Source of the DNA: RGIG4074 sp964615285
Lineage (GTDB): Bacteria; Bacillota; Clostridia; Christensenellales; Borkfalkiaceae
Assembly: GCA_964615285.1 (NCBI GenBank)
Contig: CAZTND010000006.1
Location: forward strand, 1 to 43,196
Length of the DNA stretch: 43,196 nucleotides
Direction of reading: 5' to 3'
Shown: positions 21,866 to 29,436 of the stretch, piece by piece
Layout: each line of letters opens with the position of its first letter
How positions within the stretch are numbered: position 1 is the stretch's first letter
Translations under genes and position numbers: made by a program
Notes under the pieces: generated by a model
What the model was told of the DNA's origin: nothing
The model's database searches: none
Seen by the model: the letters and a program-made list of their open reading frames with translations, nothing else

Positions 21866-23395
21866 TTACGGCTCTTCCTTGTCGTTCATCCTGTAGGAGA
21901 GCGCCTCGCAGATGTGCACGGGCGATATTTCCTCGCTGCAATCCAGATCGGCGACGGTGCGCGCCACCTTGACGATGCGCGAGCGCGCCCGCGCCGAGAG
22001 GGAAAACCGTTCGAACGCCGTGCGCAGAATTTCGTTGCACTCCGCGTTCAAACGGCAGAATTGCCGTATCTCCGCCTCCCGCATGCCGCTGTTGGTGCGC
22101 ACGGGCAGCCCGCGAAAGCGTTCCCGCTGGATCCTGCGGGCACGGTTGACCCGTTCGCGCACGGCGGCGCTGCTCTCCTCTTCCCTGTCGGACGACAAGT
22201 CGTCGTACCCCACGCCGTCCACCTCGACCTGCAGATCGATGCGGTCCAAAAGGGGGCCGGAGAGCCGGCTGCGGTAACGGCGGATCTGGGCCGGGGTGCA
22301 GGTGCACAGCCTGTCGCGCGAACCGAAGTTGCCGCAGGGGCAGGGATTCATGCCCGCGCAGAGCATGAACTGTGCCGGATAGGAGACGCTGCCGGACGCG
22401 CGCGAAACGGTGATGACGCCGTCTTCGAGGGGCTGGCGCAGCGCTTCGAGCACGGAACGCCTGTATTCGGGCAGTTCGTCCAGAAAGAGCACCCCGCCGT
22501 GCGCCAGGCTGATCTCGCCCGGACGGACCGTGCGGGAACCGCCGCCGCACATGGAGACGGCGGTCGCCGTGTGATGGGGCGTGCGGAAGGGACGGCGGGT
22601 GACGATGCCCTCTCCGCCCAATTCCCCCGCGACCGAATGGATCTTGGTGATCTCCAACGCCTCTTCGAAGGTCAGGTCGGGCATGACGGAAGGAATGGCG
22701 CGCGCCAGCATGGTCTTGCCCGTGCCGGGCGGCCCGACAAAGAGCAGGTTGTGCCCGCCGCTGACCGCCACTTCCAGCGCCCGCCGCGCCATGGGCTGGC
22801 CCTTGACGAATTTCAGGTCGTAGGGATCCTCCTCCCGCAACTCTTCCGCAAAAAAGGCGCGCACGGACACCGCGGGCATGGGCTTTTCCCCCGAGAGATG
22901 GGCGACCGTCTCCGCCAGGCTCTTTGCGGCGAACACCTCGATGCCGGCGATGTACTGCGCCTCCCGCGCGTTGGGCGCGGGCACGACGAAGCGTGCAAAC
23001 CCCCTGTCCCTGGCGGAAATGAGCATGGGCAGAATGCCGTTGACGGGGCGCAGTTCCCCGCCCAGCCCCAATTCCCCGAGAAAGACGTATCCGTCCGCGG
23101 CATTCGCGGCCAGTTGACCGGAAGCCTTCAACAGACAGAGCGCCACGGCGAGGTCGAACCCCGCGCCCTCCTTTTTCAGCTCGGCGGGCGCAAGATTGAC
23201 GGTGATCTTATGCGTCGGGAAAGAGAAACCGCTGTTCTTGATCGCCGAGCGCACGCGCTCGCGCGATTCCTTGACCGCCGCGTCGGGCAGGCCCACCAAC
23301 TCGTAGGAAGGAAGCCCCTTGTTGACGTCCGCCTCGACCGTGACGGGAACGCCGTCCAGGCCGTTGAGGGCAAACGAATGAATGCTCGCTATCAT
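21866..23395 (-). CDS. comM: ComM/YifB AAA+ ATPase (Mg-chelatase-like)
   Basis: ComM is a hexameric helicase that promotes branch migration during transformation. The 509-residue protein has the N-terminal Lon-like domain (MIASIHSFALNGLDGVPVTVEADV, KITVNLAPAELKKEGAGFDLA), Walker A FVGPPGTGKTMLARAIP, Walker B GGVLFLDELPEY, a small zinc-like CPCGNFG/C segment and the C-terminal Mg-chelatase helical part (RARSRIVKVARTVADLD). I start at MIASIHSF with GGGAG upstream. The frame is open 20 codons further without similarity. Confidence 0.96.
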   Translation of the reverse strand: MIASIHSFALNGLDGVPVTVEADVNKGLPSYELVGLPDAAVKESRERVRSAIKNSGFSFPTHKITVNLAPAELKKEGAGFDLAVALCLLKASGQLAANAADGYVFLGELGLGGELRPVNGILPMLISARDRGFARFVVPAPNAREAQYIAGIEVFAAKSLAETVAHLSGEKPMPAVSVRAFFAEELREEDPYDLKFVKGQPMARRALEVAVSGGHNLLFVGPPGTGKTMLARAIPSVMPDLTFEEALEITKIHSVAGELGGEGIVTRRPFRTPHHTATAVSMCGGGSRTVRPGEISLAHGGVLFLDELPEYRRSVLEALRQPLEDGVITVSRASGSVSYPAQFMLCAGMNPCPCGNFGSRDRLCTCTPAQIRRYRSRLSGPLLDRIDLQVEVDGVGYDDLSSDREEESSAAVRERVNRARRIQRERFRGLPVRTNSGMREAEIRQFCRLNAECNEILRTAFERFSLSARARSRIVKVARTVADLDCSEEISPVHICEALSYRMNDKEEP

Positions 23396-23498
23396 GTTTT
23401 TCTCCCTGTACCGGAACAAAAGCCCCGGTATTTTTTCTCTCCGGACAAAAAGCAAAACCGCCTGCGCGGGGAAGCGCGCGGCGGGAATCGCCGTATGT

Positions 23499-25595
23499 TT
23501 ACGCCGACGGCAGGGTCAGCAAGGGGGGCATCCAGCCGAACATGACGTCTCCCGCCGCCGAGACCTCCCAGCCGAATACGGCGGGCATACAAAGGACGAA
23601 TACCGCAAACAGAAGCACGAACAGCGCGATCAATGCGACGTCCGTGGCGGCGACCCTCCTCTTTGCCCCGACGGGCTTTCTCCGCACCTCTCCGTCCCTG
23701 ACTGCATTCTCCGCAATATAAAAGGCAAGGGGAATAAAAGAGAAGTAGAAAAGGCAGAACGCGCCGCTCTGCGCCGCCGTCACGTTCTCGGCAAACGCCC
23801 AGGGCAAAAGCCCCGTCAGCATGCCGAGCAACAGTCCGATATATGCCCGCAGCGCGCGCCTGTATCCCTTTTCCTCCCGATGATCGCGCGCCGCCATGGC
23901 GAGATAGACCGAACAGAAGAGGAACGCCGCCGCCGCCGCATACGCCGCGAGAAAGTTGGGCAGAGCGTACACCCGCGCGCCGCCCCCTTCATACAGCAAC
24001 GCGCCGCAGAACGAGACGAACCAGCCGAAAGGCGAAGAAGCGGCCGCCGCCGTGTAAGGGGTGATATCCCCCACCGTCAGGCACTGCCTGACGCCCCGGA
24101 AGATCATATCGAGGAACGTTTCTTCGCCGTAGAACCGCACGAACGAGGCGTAGGTCGGCACGGCCGCCAACACCAAAAGAAGCACGGCGGCCGCAATGCC
24201 GCAGAAAAACCACCCCGCCGAAACGCGCAGTTTCTGCCTGTATTCCCCGTCGATGCGGGTCAGCTTCTTTTCCAGGGCGGAAGGCTCGTCCGATGCCGCC
24301 GTTTCGGCAGCCGACGCGACCGACGCAGACGATGTTCCGTCCGCCCCGTCCGTACCCGCCGCCTCCGCGGCAAGCTCGGCTTTTTCCGCGAGATAGTTCC
24401 GATGGTCATAGAGGCGCAGCAGCCCGCACACGAAGAGCAGGAGAGAGACGAGGCTCGCGAACCCCGTCATGGTGCTGACCGCAAAGGCGACGGCCGAGGC
24501 GATGCCCGAAAAGAGCACGGGCAGGGCGCTGACGGCGGGGCGTGCGGCGGAGACGCCTTCCGAAAAGAACCGATACATGAAATAGATCCCCAGCACGACG
24601 GCAAAGAGCGCGAGCGCGGCGGGCGTGCCGACCCTTCCCAACCCGAAGAGCCCCCCGCCCAGCGCGAACACGCCCGCGAACACCAGACCCCATTTATCCT
24701 TCCGCAGCAGCTTCTTTCCGAAGAAAAAAAGCAACACGAACAGACCGAACGCCGACAGGAAGGAGGGCAGCCTCAATCCGAAAGTGGATTTGCCGAATAT
24801 CCAGGTGAAGAGAGCGTACACCAGAATGCCGAAAGAGTTATAATCGGAGGACATGACGTAGACGTTGTCGTCGTTCGTCTCCCCGCCGAGCTCGATGCCG
24901 TCGATCGAGGCGAGAATATACTCCTCCTGATAAGTGAAATTATACAGATTGGACGCGGAGGCGTGAAAGGAACCTTGGGCGTCCAGCGTGCGCGCGACCT
25001 CTTCCGAGGAAAAGCCGTCGCAGTACTGCACGGCAACCGAAGCGTCGATCAGATTGCCGTCCCCGTCGACGAACGCCACTTCGTTGATCTTTCCCGACGC
25101 GCTGCCCGCAATGACGGAAATGCGGATATATTCCGGGGAAAGGTTCCGGCCTTCGGAGAGCGCCAGCCAGTTATAGTTGGCGTTGCTCTTGTAGGAGGAC
25201 GAAGAGTTGTCGGCATAGATGGAGGCGACATACGCGGCGGATCCGATGGAATTGTTCCAGTCCGTGCCGTTGAAATAATAGGCGCGCAGGCGCAGCGTTC
25301 CCGAAAGCGTGGCCGCGCCCGGCTCGGCATACACCGTGCCGACGTTCACATAGACGGCGGCAAGCGTCTGTCCCTCTTCGTAAGAGAGGCGGTACGCCAT
25401 GGAAACCGTTTGCCCGGAGGCGGGGACGGAAACGCTTTTGCCCGTGCCGTTGAAAGCACCGAGCGTGCAGAGACCGAAAACGAACAGTACCAGCGCGGCG
25501 ACCGCAAAAATTCTGGCATAGACGGACATGCCCGTCAGACGCTCCCGCAGGGAGAGCTTTTCTTCTTTTCCGTTGTATCGCATATTCTTTTTCAT
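23499..25595 (-). CDS. Large membrane protein, GT39/PMT-like glycosyltransferase fold
   Basis: This protein of about 698 residues has one N-terminal membrane segment (ARIFAVAALVLFVFGLCTLGAF) and then a ~230-residue outer domain of beta character (YYFNGTDWNNS, SYKSNANYNWLALSEGRNLSPEYIR). From about residue 275 it has many membrane helices with FGKSTFGLRLPSFLSAFGLF, typical of the dolichyl-phosphate-mannose/ArnT-like (GT39) fold. Such enzymes move sugars from a lipid carrier to proteins or glycans outside the cell. I cannot confirm the catalytic Asp residues, so activity is inferred from fold only. A cytoplasmic Ala/Asp/Ser-rich loop (TDGADGTSSASVASAAE) is low complexity. The start could be 12 nt further in (MRYNGK). 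It has its own promoter. Confidence 0.65.
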   Translation of the reverse strand: MKKNMRYNGKEEKLSLRERLTGMSVYARIFAVAALVLFVFGLCTLGAFNGTGKSVSVPASGQTVSMAYRLSYEEGQTLAAVYVNVGTVYAEPGAATLSGTLRLRAYYFNGTDWNNSIGSAAYVASIYADNSSSSYKSNANYNWLALSEGRNLSPEYIRISVIAGSASGKINEVAFVDGDGNLIDASVAVQYCDGFSSEEVARTLDAQGSFHASASNLYNFTYQEEYILASIDGIELGGETNDDNVYVMSSDYNSFGILVYALFTWIFGKSTFGLRLPSFLSAFGLFVLLFFFGKKLLRKDKWGLVFAGVFALGGGLFGLGRVGTPAALALFAVVLGIYFMYRFFSEGVSAARPAVSALPVLFSGIASAVAFAVSTMTGFASLVSLLLFVCGLLRLYDHRNYLAEKAELAAEAAGTDGADGTSSASVASAAETAASDEPSALEKKLTRIDGEYRQKLRVSAGWFFCGIAAAVLLLVLAAVPTYASFVRFYGEETFLDMIFRGVRQCLTVGDITPYTAAAASSPFGWFVSFCGALLYEGGGARVYALPNFLAAYAAAAAFLFCSVYLAMAARDHREEKGYRRALRAYIGLLLGMLTGLLPWAFAENVTAAQSGAFCLFYFSFIPLAFYIAENAVRDGEVRRKPVGAKRRVAATDVALIALFVLLFAVFVLCMPAVFGWEVSAAGDVMFGWMPPLLTLPSA

Positions 25596-25659
25596 CCTCG
25601 TCGGGACCCCTTTTCGATGGATTGCCGTGCGCGGCGGCAAACTGCCGTGCACAACAGTC

Positions 25660-25688
25660 ATTTTACATGAATAAGAAAAAAAAGTAAA
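25660..25688 (-). promoter_or_regulatory. Promoter of the GT39-like gene
   Basis: TTTACT (25683-25688), a 17-nt spacer and TAAAAT (25660-25665), placed between the rplS terminator and the gene. Confidence 0.65.
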
Positions 25689-25728
25689 CGGTTTTGCCCT
25701 TGCAACGGATAAAAATTTTTTTTGCCGC

Positions 25729-25774
25729 CGAAAAAAACAAAAAAACCGGTCCGCCGTTGACTTTCGGCAGACCG
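25729..25774 (-). terminator. Terminator after rplS
   Basis: CGGTCTGCCG and CGGCGGACCG (minus strand, one mismatch, 8-nt loop) are followed by an almost unbroken T run of about 17 nt. It lies 33 nt after the rplS stop. Confidence 0.9.
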
Positions 25775-25806
25775 CTCTTTCGCCCTTTTCCGATATTGCG
25801 GAAGGA

Positions 25807-26151
25807 TCACTTTACTTCCTTTACCTTGGCCGCTTTGCCCGTCAGGCCGCGCAGATAGTAAAGCTTCGCCCTTCTCACCCTGCCTTTGCGGATGACCTTG
25901 ATGCCCGCAATGCGGGGGGAATGCAGCGGGAAAGTCCTTTCCACGCCCACGCCGTAGGACATATGCCGCACGGTGAAGGTGGAGCGGAAGCCGTTCTTCT
26001 TTTTGGCGATGACCACGCCGTCGAAGTTCTGCACCCTTTCCTTGTCTCCTTCGATGATTCTGTACCCGACGGACACGGTATCACCGACGTTGAAAGCGGG
26101 AACTTCCTGTTTGACGCTCTCGGCTTCGATCGCTTCGATCAATCCTTTCAT
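25807..26151 (-). CDS. rplS: Ribosomal protein L19
   Basis: L19 sits at the subunit interface of the 50S ribosome. The 114-residue protein has all family marks: PAFNVGDTVSVGYRI, RVQNFDGVVIAKK, RHMSYGVGVERTFPLHSPRI and the C-terminal KGRVRRAKLYYLRGLTGKAAKVKE. An ATG nine bases upstream (MSQ) lies too close to the GGAGGT site, so the start at 26151 (10-nt spacing) is preferred. In many Bacillota rplS follows trmD; here it stands alone between yraN and a GT39-like gene, with its own promoter and terminator. Confidence 0.96.
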   Translation of the reverse strand: MKGLIEAIEAESVKQEVPAFNVGDTVSVGYRIIEGDKERVQNFDGVVIAKKKNGFRSTFTVRHMSYGVGVERTFPLHSPRIAGIKVIRKGRVRRAKLYYLRGLTGKAAKVKEVK

Positions 26152-26253
26152 TTGACTCATACCTCCGTTAATTACGCAATATTCATGACCCGCTGCGGAC
26201 GCCTTCCGCGCCCGCCCTGATATAAGGCAGTGGAATATCCGAAGTCGGAATTC
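26152..26253 (-). promoter_or_regulatory. Leader of rplS, possible L19 autoregulatory RNA
   Basis: About 95 nt lie between the predicted transcription start and the rplS start. They can form short stems (for example GGATATTCC, and GGACGCC with GGCGTCC near the centre). L19 leaders that bind L19 are known in Bacillota; I see position and length, not a confident consensus match. Confidence 0.35.
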
Positions 26254-26282
26254 ATTATAATCCATTTCCGCGCAAATTGCAA
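26254..26282 (-). promoter_or_regulatory. Promoter of rplS
   Basis: TTGCAA (26277-26282), a 17-nt spacer and TATAAT (26254-26259), immediately after the yraN stop. Confidence 0.75.
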
Positions 26283-26310
26283 CCGTTTTTGCGCCGCATT
26301 CCAACTTTTT

Positions 26311-26673
26311 TCAGCTTTCAAAGGCGTTTTTCAGCCATTCCACCCCCTCGGGCGTCACTTCCAGCACGTCAAAGCGCACGCTCTGCTCCTCTCCCGTGCA
26401 GGCAAAATAATACCGCGCCACGTCCCTGTACCGCTTTTGCTTGCGCCCGTCCACCGCCGCCGCGGGGCTGCCGAACGCGTCGCCCGTGCGGGTCTTGACC
26501 TCGGCGAACACGACGTCCTCCCCGTCCCGCGCCACGATGTCCGCCTCGCCGAAGGGCGTCCTGTAATTGCGTTTCAATATCTTGCAGCCCTGTCTTCTGA
26601 GGAACGCCGCCGCTCGGTTTTCCCCCGCGCCGCCTAAAAGTTTTTTGTAAAAGTTCTGCGATGAATGGCGCAT
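26311..26673 (-). CDS. yraN: YraN family (UPF0102) nuclease-like protein
   Basis: The 120-residue protein shows the restriction-endonuclease-like core of UPF0102: GENRAAAFLRRQGCKILKRNYRTPFGEADIVARDGEDVVFAEVKTR, that is, G-E-x-x-A, F/G-E-x-D and E-V-K. In the family this is a predicted Holliday-junction-type nuclease, but the exact role is not settled. It starts within the last 40 bases of the RNase HII gene, so translation is probably coupled. Its usual neighbours rnhB, comM and dprA are near. Confidence 0.92.
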   Translation of the reverse strand: MRHSSQNFYKKLLGGAGENRAAAFLRRQGCKILKRNYRTPFGEADIVARDGEDVVFAEVKTRTGDAFGSPAAAVDGRKQKRYRDVARYYFACTGEEQSVRFDVLEVTPEGVEWLKNAFES

Positions 26674-27656
26674 AGACCGTACTCCCGGATGGCGGCGATG
26701 TGCGCCGCCGTGCCGTATCCCTTGTTTTTTGCAAACCCGTACTGCGGGAACTCCGCCGCGTATTTGTCCATTAAAGCGTCCCTGTACACCTTGGCGAGAA
26801 TGCTCGCCGCGCCGACGGAATAAGAGAGCGCGTCGCCGTGCACGATCGATCTCTGCGGCGGGACAATGTCCAGCGTCATGTTGCCGTCCGTAAGCACCAT
26901 GTCCGCACCGATCGACAATTTTTCGACGGCTTTTTTCATGCACAGGCGGGTCGCCTGCAAAATGTTGATTTCGTCGATGGTCTCCGCTTCCACCTGCTCG
27001 ATGGCATAGGCGACCGCGCGCTCCTTGATGACCGCCGCGAGGCGTTCGCGCTTTTTCGGGGAGAGTTTTTTGCTGTCGTCTATCCCCTCGATGAGGCACC
27101 CCTCGTCCAGCGGCAGAATGACCGCCGCGGCGACGACGGGCCCGGCGAGCGGCCCCCTGCCCACCTCGTCGACGCCTGCGACGAAGCGGTAGCCTGCCGC
27201 CAGGCATTCCCTTTCGTGTTTAAGTTTATCCATTTCAGTTCTATCTTCGGTCATGGTATGCCTCTTTTCGGTATTCATTTTTTTCTTTATTTGCCGCAAC
27301 ACATCTTCGTCGGCGGGACAGAAATCGTAATTTCCGATCTCGGCGGGCGTAATCCAGCGAATGTCCGTGTGCTCGATCTTCTGCGGCGCGCCGCGCACGA
27401 TCTGCGCATCAAACAGCGTCAGAGAAACGGTCATGTCGGCGTATTCGTGCACGACCCCGGCAAAGACGCCGCCGACGGAAATCTCTATGTTCAGTTCCTC
27501 GCGGCACTCGCGGACGAGGGCGGCCTCCCGGCTCTCCCCTTTTTCCACTTTGCCGCCGACGAACTCCCACAGCCCGCCGCGCGCCTTGTGCGGCGGGCGG
27601 CGGCAGATGAGAAATTTTCCGTCCTCCCGAATCAACGCCGCCACGACCTCCGTCAT
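26634..27656 (-). CDS. rnhB: NUDIX hydrolase - ribonuclease HII fusion
   Basis: A single 340-residue frame carries two enzymes. Residues 1-~127 are a MutT-like NUDIX domain: CRRPPHKARGGLWEFVGGKVEKGE with the box G-x5-E-x7-REcrEE, resembling 8-oxo-dGTP or similar pyrophosphatases. Residues ~150-340 are RNase HII: GVDEVGRGPLAGPVVAAAV, GIDDSKKLSPKKR, VLTDG and SILAKVYRDALMDKYA, which cleaves at ribonucleotides in DNA. The linker (MNTEKRHTMTEDRTEMDK) holds an ATG at 27254 preceded at 7 nt by AGAGG, so a separate RNase HII of about 206 residues could also be made. The first start has GGGAGG and a good promoter. The stop lies inside yraN. Confidence 0.9.
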   Translation of the reverse strand: MTEVVAALIREDGKFLICRRPPHKARGGLWEFVGGKVEKGESREAALVRECREELNIEISVGGVFAGVVHEYADMTVSLTLFDAQIVRGAPQKIEHTDIRWITPAEIGNYDFCPADEDVLRQIKKKMNTEKRHTMTEDRTEMDKLKHERECLAAGYRFVAGVDEVGRGPLAGPVVAAAVILPLDEGCLIEGIDDSKKLSPKKRERLAAVIKERAVAYAIEQVEAETIDEINILQATRLCMKKAVEKLSIGADMVLTDGNMTLDIVPPQRSIVHGDALSYSVGAASILAKVYRDALMDKYAAEFPQYGFAKNKGYGTAAHIAAIREYGLCAIHRRTFTKNF

Positions 27657-27683
27657 ACTGCCCCTCCCGGATATTTTTCATTC

Positions 27684-27712
27684 ATTATATCACGTTTTCG
27701 GCATAATTTCAA
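27684..27712 (-). promoter_or_regulatory. Promoter of the NUDIX-rnhB-yraN transcript
   Basis: TTGAAA (27707-27712), a 17-nt spacer and TATAAT (27684-27689), 27 nt before the NUDIX start. Confidence 0.8.
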
Positions 27713-27859
27713 CCGAATGTTAACTTCCGTTGACAGATTTCCACGCGAAAGCGACAGACGAACGGCGCATTTTTTGTATAATGTTGGCAGATGTGCGGCA
27801 AGGACCGCCGCGGCGGGGCGATAAAAGCGCCCTGCCGTAACGAACAGAGGAGGAAAAAA

Positions 27860-27955
27860 ATGTTTTACGAACGGCTGACCGCCCTGCGAAAGGCAAAAGG
27901 GCTGTCGCAGGAAGAGCCGGGAGAAAAGATAGACGTCATCCGCCAGACTATCTGA
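27860..27955 (+). pseudogene. Truncated XRE-type helix-turn-helix gene
   Basis: A strong GAGGAGG ribosome site precedes MFYERLTALRKAKGLSQEE, the first helices of a Cro/C1-type HTH domain. The frame then reads PGEKIDVIRQTI and stops, where intact relatives continue with the recognition helix and a SKWE-like sequence. At 31 residues it cannot form a whole HTH domain. It is a remnant, or the first part of a gene split from the frame starting at 27976. A TATAAT lies at 27777. Confidence 0.65.
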
Positions 27956-27975
27956 TCGGCAAAGAGGAATGCCCC

Positions 27976-28398
27976 ATGCCCGAAAATAAGAAAAAAGACG
28001 ACAACGACGGCCTCTTGGAGGGGCGGCGCATCGTATACCACCGTTTCCTCGGATACGAATACAAAAGCAAAACCACGCTGTGGGGACTGCCGCTCTTGCA
28101 CATCCACTTCGGTTTCGNNNNNNNNNNNNNNNNNNNNNNNNNNNNNNNNNNNNNNNNNNNNNNNNNNNNNNNNNNNNNNNNNNNNNNNNNNNNNNNNNNN
28201 NNNNNNNNNNNNNNNNNCCGTCGGGGTATACGCGATCGGAGGCGTAGCGCAGGCGCCGGAAATTGCCATGGACGGCGTGGCGAACGGGCATCATTGCCAT
28301 CGGCGCGGCCCCCGGCGGGGACATCGTATTCGACCCGGAAGCGGGCGGACGATTCCGCCGCACAATCAAAGGGTCCGAAAAAATTTCGAACCCTTTGA
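27976..28398 (+). pseudogene. AIG-repeat membrane-type protein, broken by a gap and a frameshift
   Basis: MPENKKKDDNDGLLEGRRI and then YEYKSKTTLWGLPLLHIHFGF match the start of clostridial proteins that continue into glycine-rich 'AIG' repeats, often joined or adjacent to an XRE domain. The 100-N gap (28118-28217) removes the middle. After the gap VGVYAIGGVAQAPEIAMDGVANG is in repeat style but then shifts frame; deleting one G of a GGG run near 28287 restores GIIAIGAAPGGDIVFDPEAGG. GAGG lies 8 nt before the start. Function unknown; this copy looks damaged. Confidence 0.55.
28118..28217. other. Assembly gap, 100 N
   Basis: This scaffold gap lies inside the AIG-repeat gene; its repetitive coding sequence is a likely cause of the break. 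The flanks are not identical. Confidence 0.98.
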
Positions 28399-28404
28399 TT
28401 TTTA
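28365..28404 (+). terminator. Terminator of the plus-strand HTH/AIG locus
   Basis: ATCAAAGGGTCCGAAA and TTTCGAACCCTTTGAT pair over 16 bp with one mismatch, followed by TTTTTATT on the plus strand. It lies just beyond the galM stop and may also slow transcripts from that side, although no T run follows on the minus strand. Confidence 0.8.
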
Positions 28405-28414
28405 TTAAAAATTA

Positions 28415-29416
28415 TTATACGCCGAACTCATATCGGATGTAATGCGTCGCTTTTCTGCCGCTGCGGAGGATCGGCGGGCGGAACCCCGCCGTATTGACGG
28501 CGTTGGGGAAATACTGCGGTTCCAGGCAAAAGGCGTCGTGCGGGGCATAGCGGCGCGTCTTTCCCTGCCCGCTCAACCCGTTCGCCGTGTACAGCTGCAG
28601 CCCGGGCAGGTCGGTATACAGATCCAGCTTGATGCCCGTCGCATCGCAGAACGCCGTTGCCGCATGTTCGCCGCACAGCGCGAAATTGTGGTCGTATCCG
28701 CCGCACAGCCGTATCTGCCCGTCGTCTGCGCCGATGTCGCGGCCGATCCGTTTGAAACTCCGGAAATCGAACGGCGTCCCCGCTGCCCGCCGCAATTCGC
28801 CCGTCGGCAGGTGCGCCCCGTCGATCGGCGCATAGTGCGAGGCGTTGATGCGCAGGGCGGTGTCCAACGCGCTTCCGCTCTCCTCGCCGCCGAGATTGAA
28901 ATAGATGTGGCAGGTCGGCGAAAACAGCGTGTCCGCATCGCTTTCCGCCTCGTAAACGACGGTCAGCACCTTTCCCTCGACGCGGAATTTTACCTGCAGG
29001 CGCAGCGTGCCGGGAAACCCGCCCTCGCCGTCCGGGCTGACGAGCGACATGGTAACGCCGCCCCGCTCTTCCGCCGCCGCAAAGAAATGTTTGTCGAAGC
29101 CGGAAAATCCCCCGTGGTTGCAGCACTTTCCTTCGTTGCAGTCGAGCGCGTACCGCACGCCGCCGAGACAAAACGCCGCGCCGCCGATGCGGTTTGCCAC
29201 CCTGCCGATCGTCGCGCCGCAGTATGCGCCCGAAGCGACGAGCGCGGTCGTCCGATTGTAGCCGAGCGTGACATCCTTTTCCCCCCGCGGGGTGCAGATG
29301 CGGATGAAGCGGACGGACGCGCCGAAATCGGTGACTCCCACCGCAAACCCGTCGCCCCGCAGGATATACAGACCGACGTCCCGACCGCGATAGCGGTCGC
29401 ACACAACTTTTTCCAT
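28415..29416 (-). CDS. galM: Aldose 1-epimerase (mutarotase)
   Basis: GalM interconverts beta- and alpha-galactose so that GalK can use it. The 333-residue protein shows the beta-sandwich family pattern: VTDFGASVRFIRICTP, GATIGRVANRIGG, the active-site NHGGFSGFDKHFF, SPTCHIYFNLGG with the second His, GGYDHNFAL and ETP-like FCLEPQYFPNAVN holding the catalytic Glu. I start at MEKVVCDRYRG (AGGTG upstream). It is the last gene of the gal operon, 20 nt after galE. Confidence 0.94.
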   Translation of the reverse strand: MEKVVCDRYRGRDVGLYILRGDGFAVGVTDFGASVRFIRICTPRGEKDVTLGYNRTTALVASGAYCGATIGRVANRIGGAAFCLGGVRYALDCNEGKCCNHGGFSGFDKHFFAAAEERGGVTMSLVSPDGEGGFPGTLRLQVKFRVEGKVLTVVYEAESDADTLFSPTCHIYFNLGGEESGSALDTALRINASHYAPIDGAHLPTGELRRAAGTPFDFRSFKRIGRDIGADDGQIRLCGGYDHNFALCGEHAATAFCDATGIKLDLYTDLPGLQLYTANGLSGQGKTRRYAPHDAFCLEPQYFPNAVNTAGFRPPILRSGRKATHYIRYEFGV

Positions 29417-29436
29417 ATTCACCTGCCGTAAAAAAT

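Noticed and set aside
23382..25670. A 762-codon plus-strand open frame opposite the GT39-like gene
   Set aside because: It is a shadow with extreme Arg/Glu/His content; the minus-strand frame has membrane helices and a promoter.
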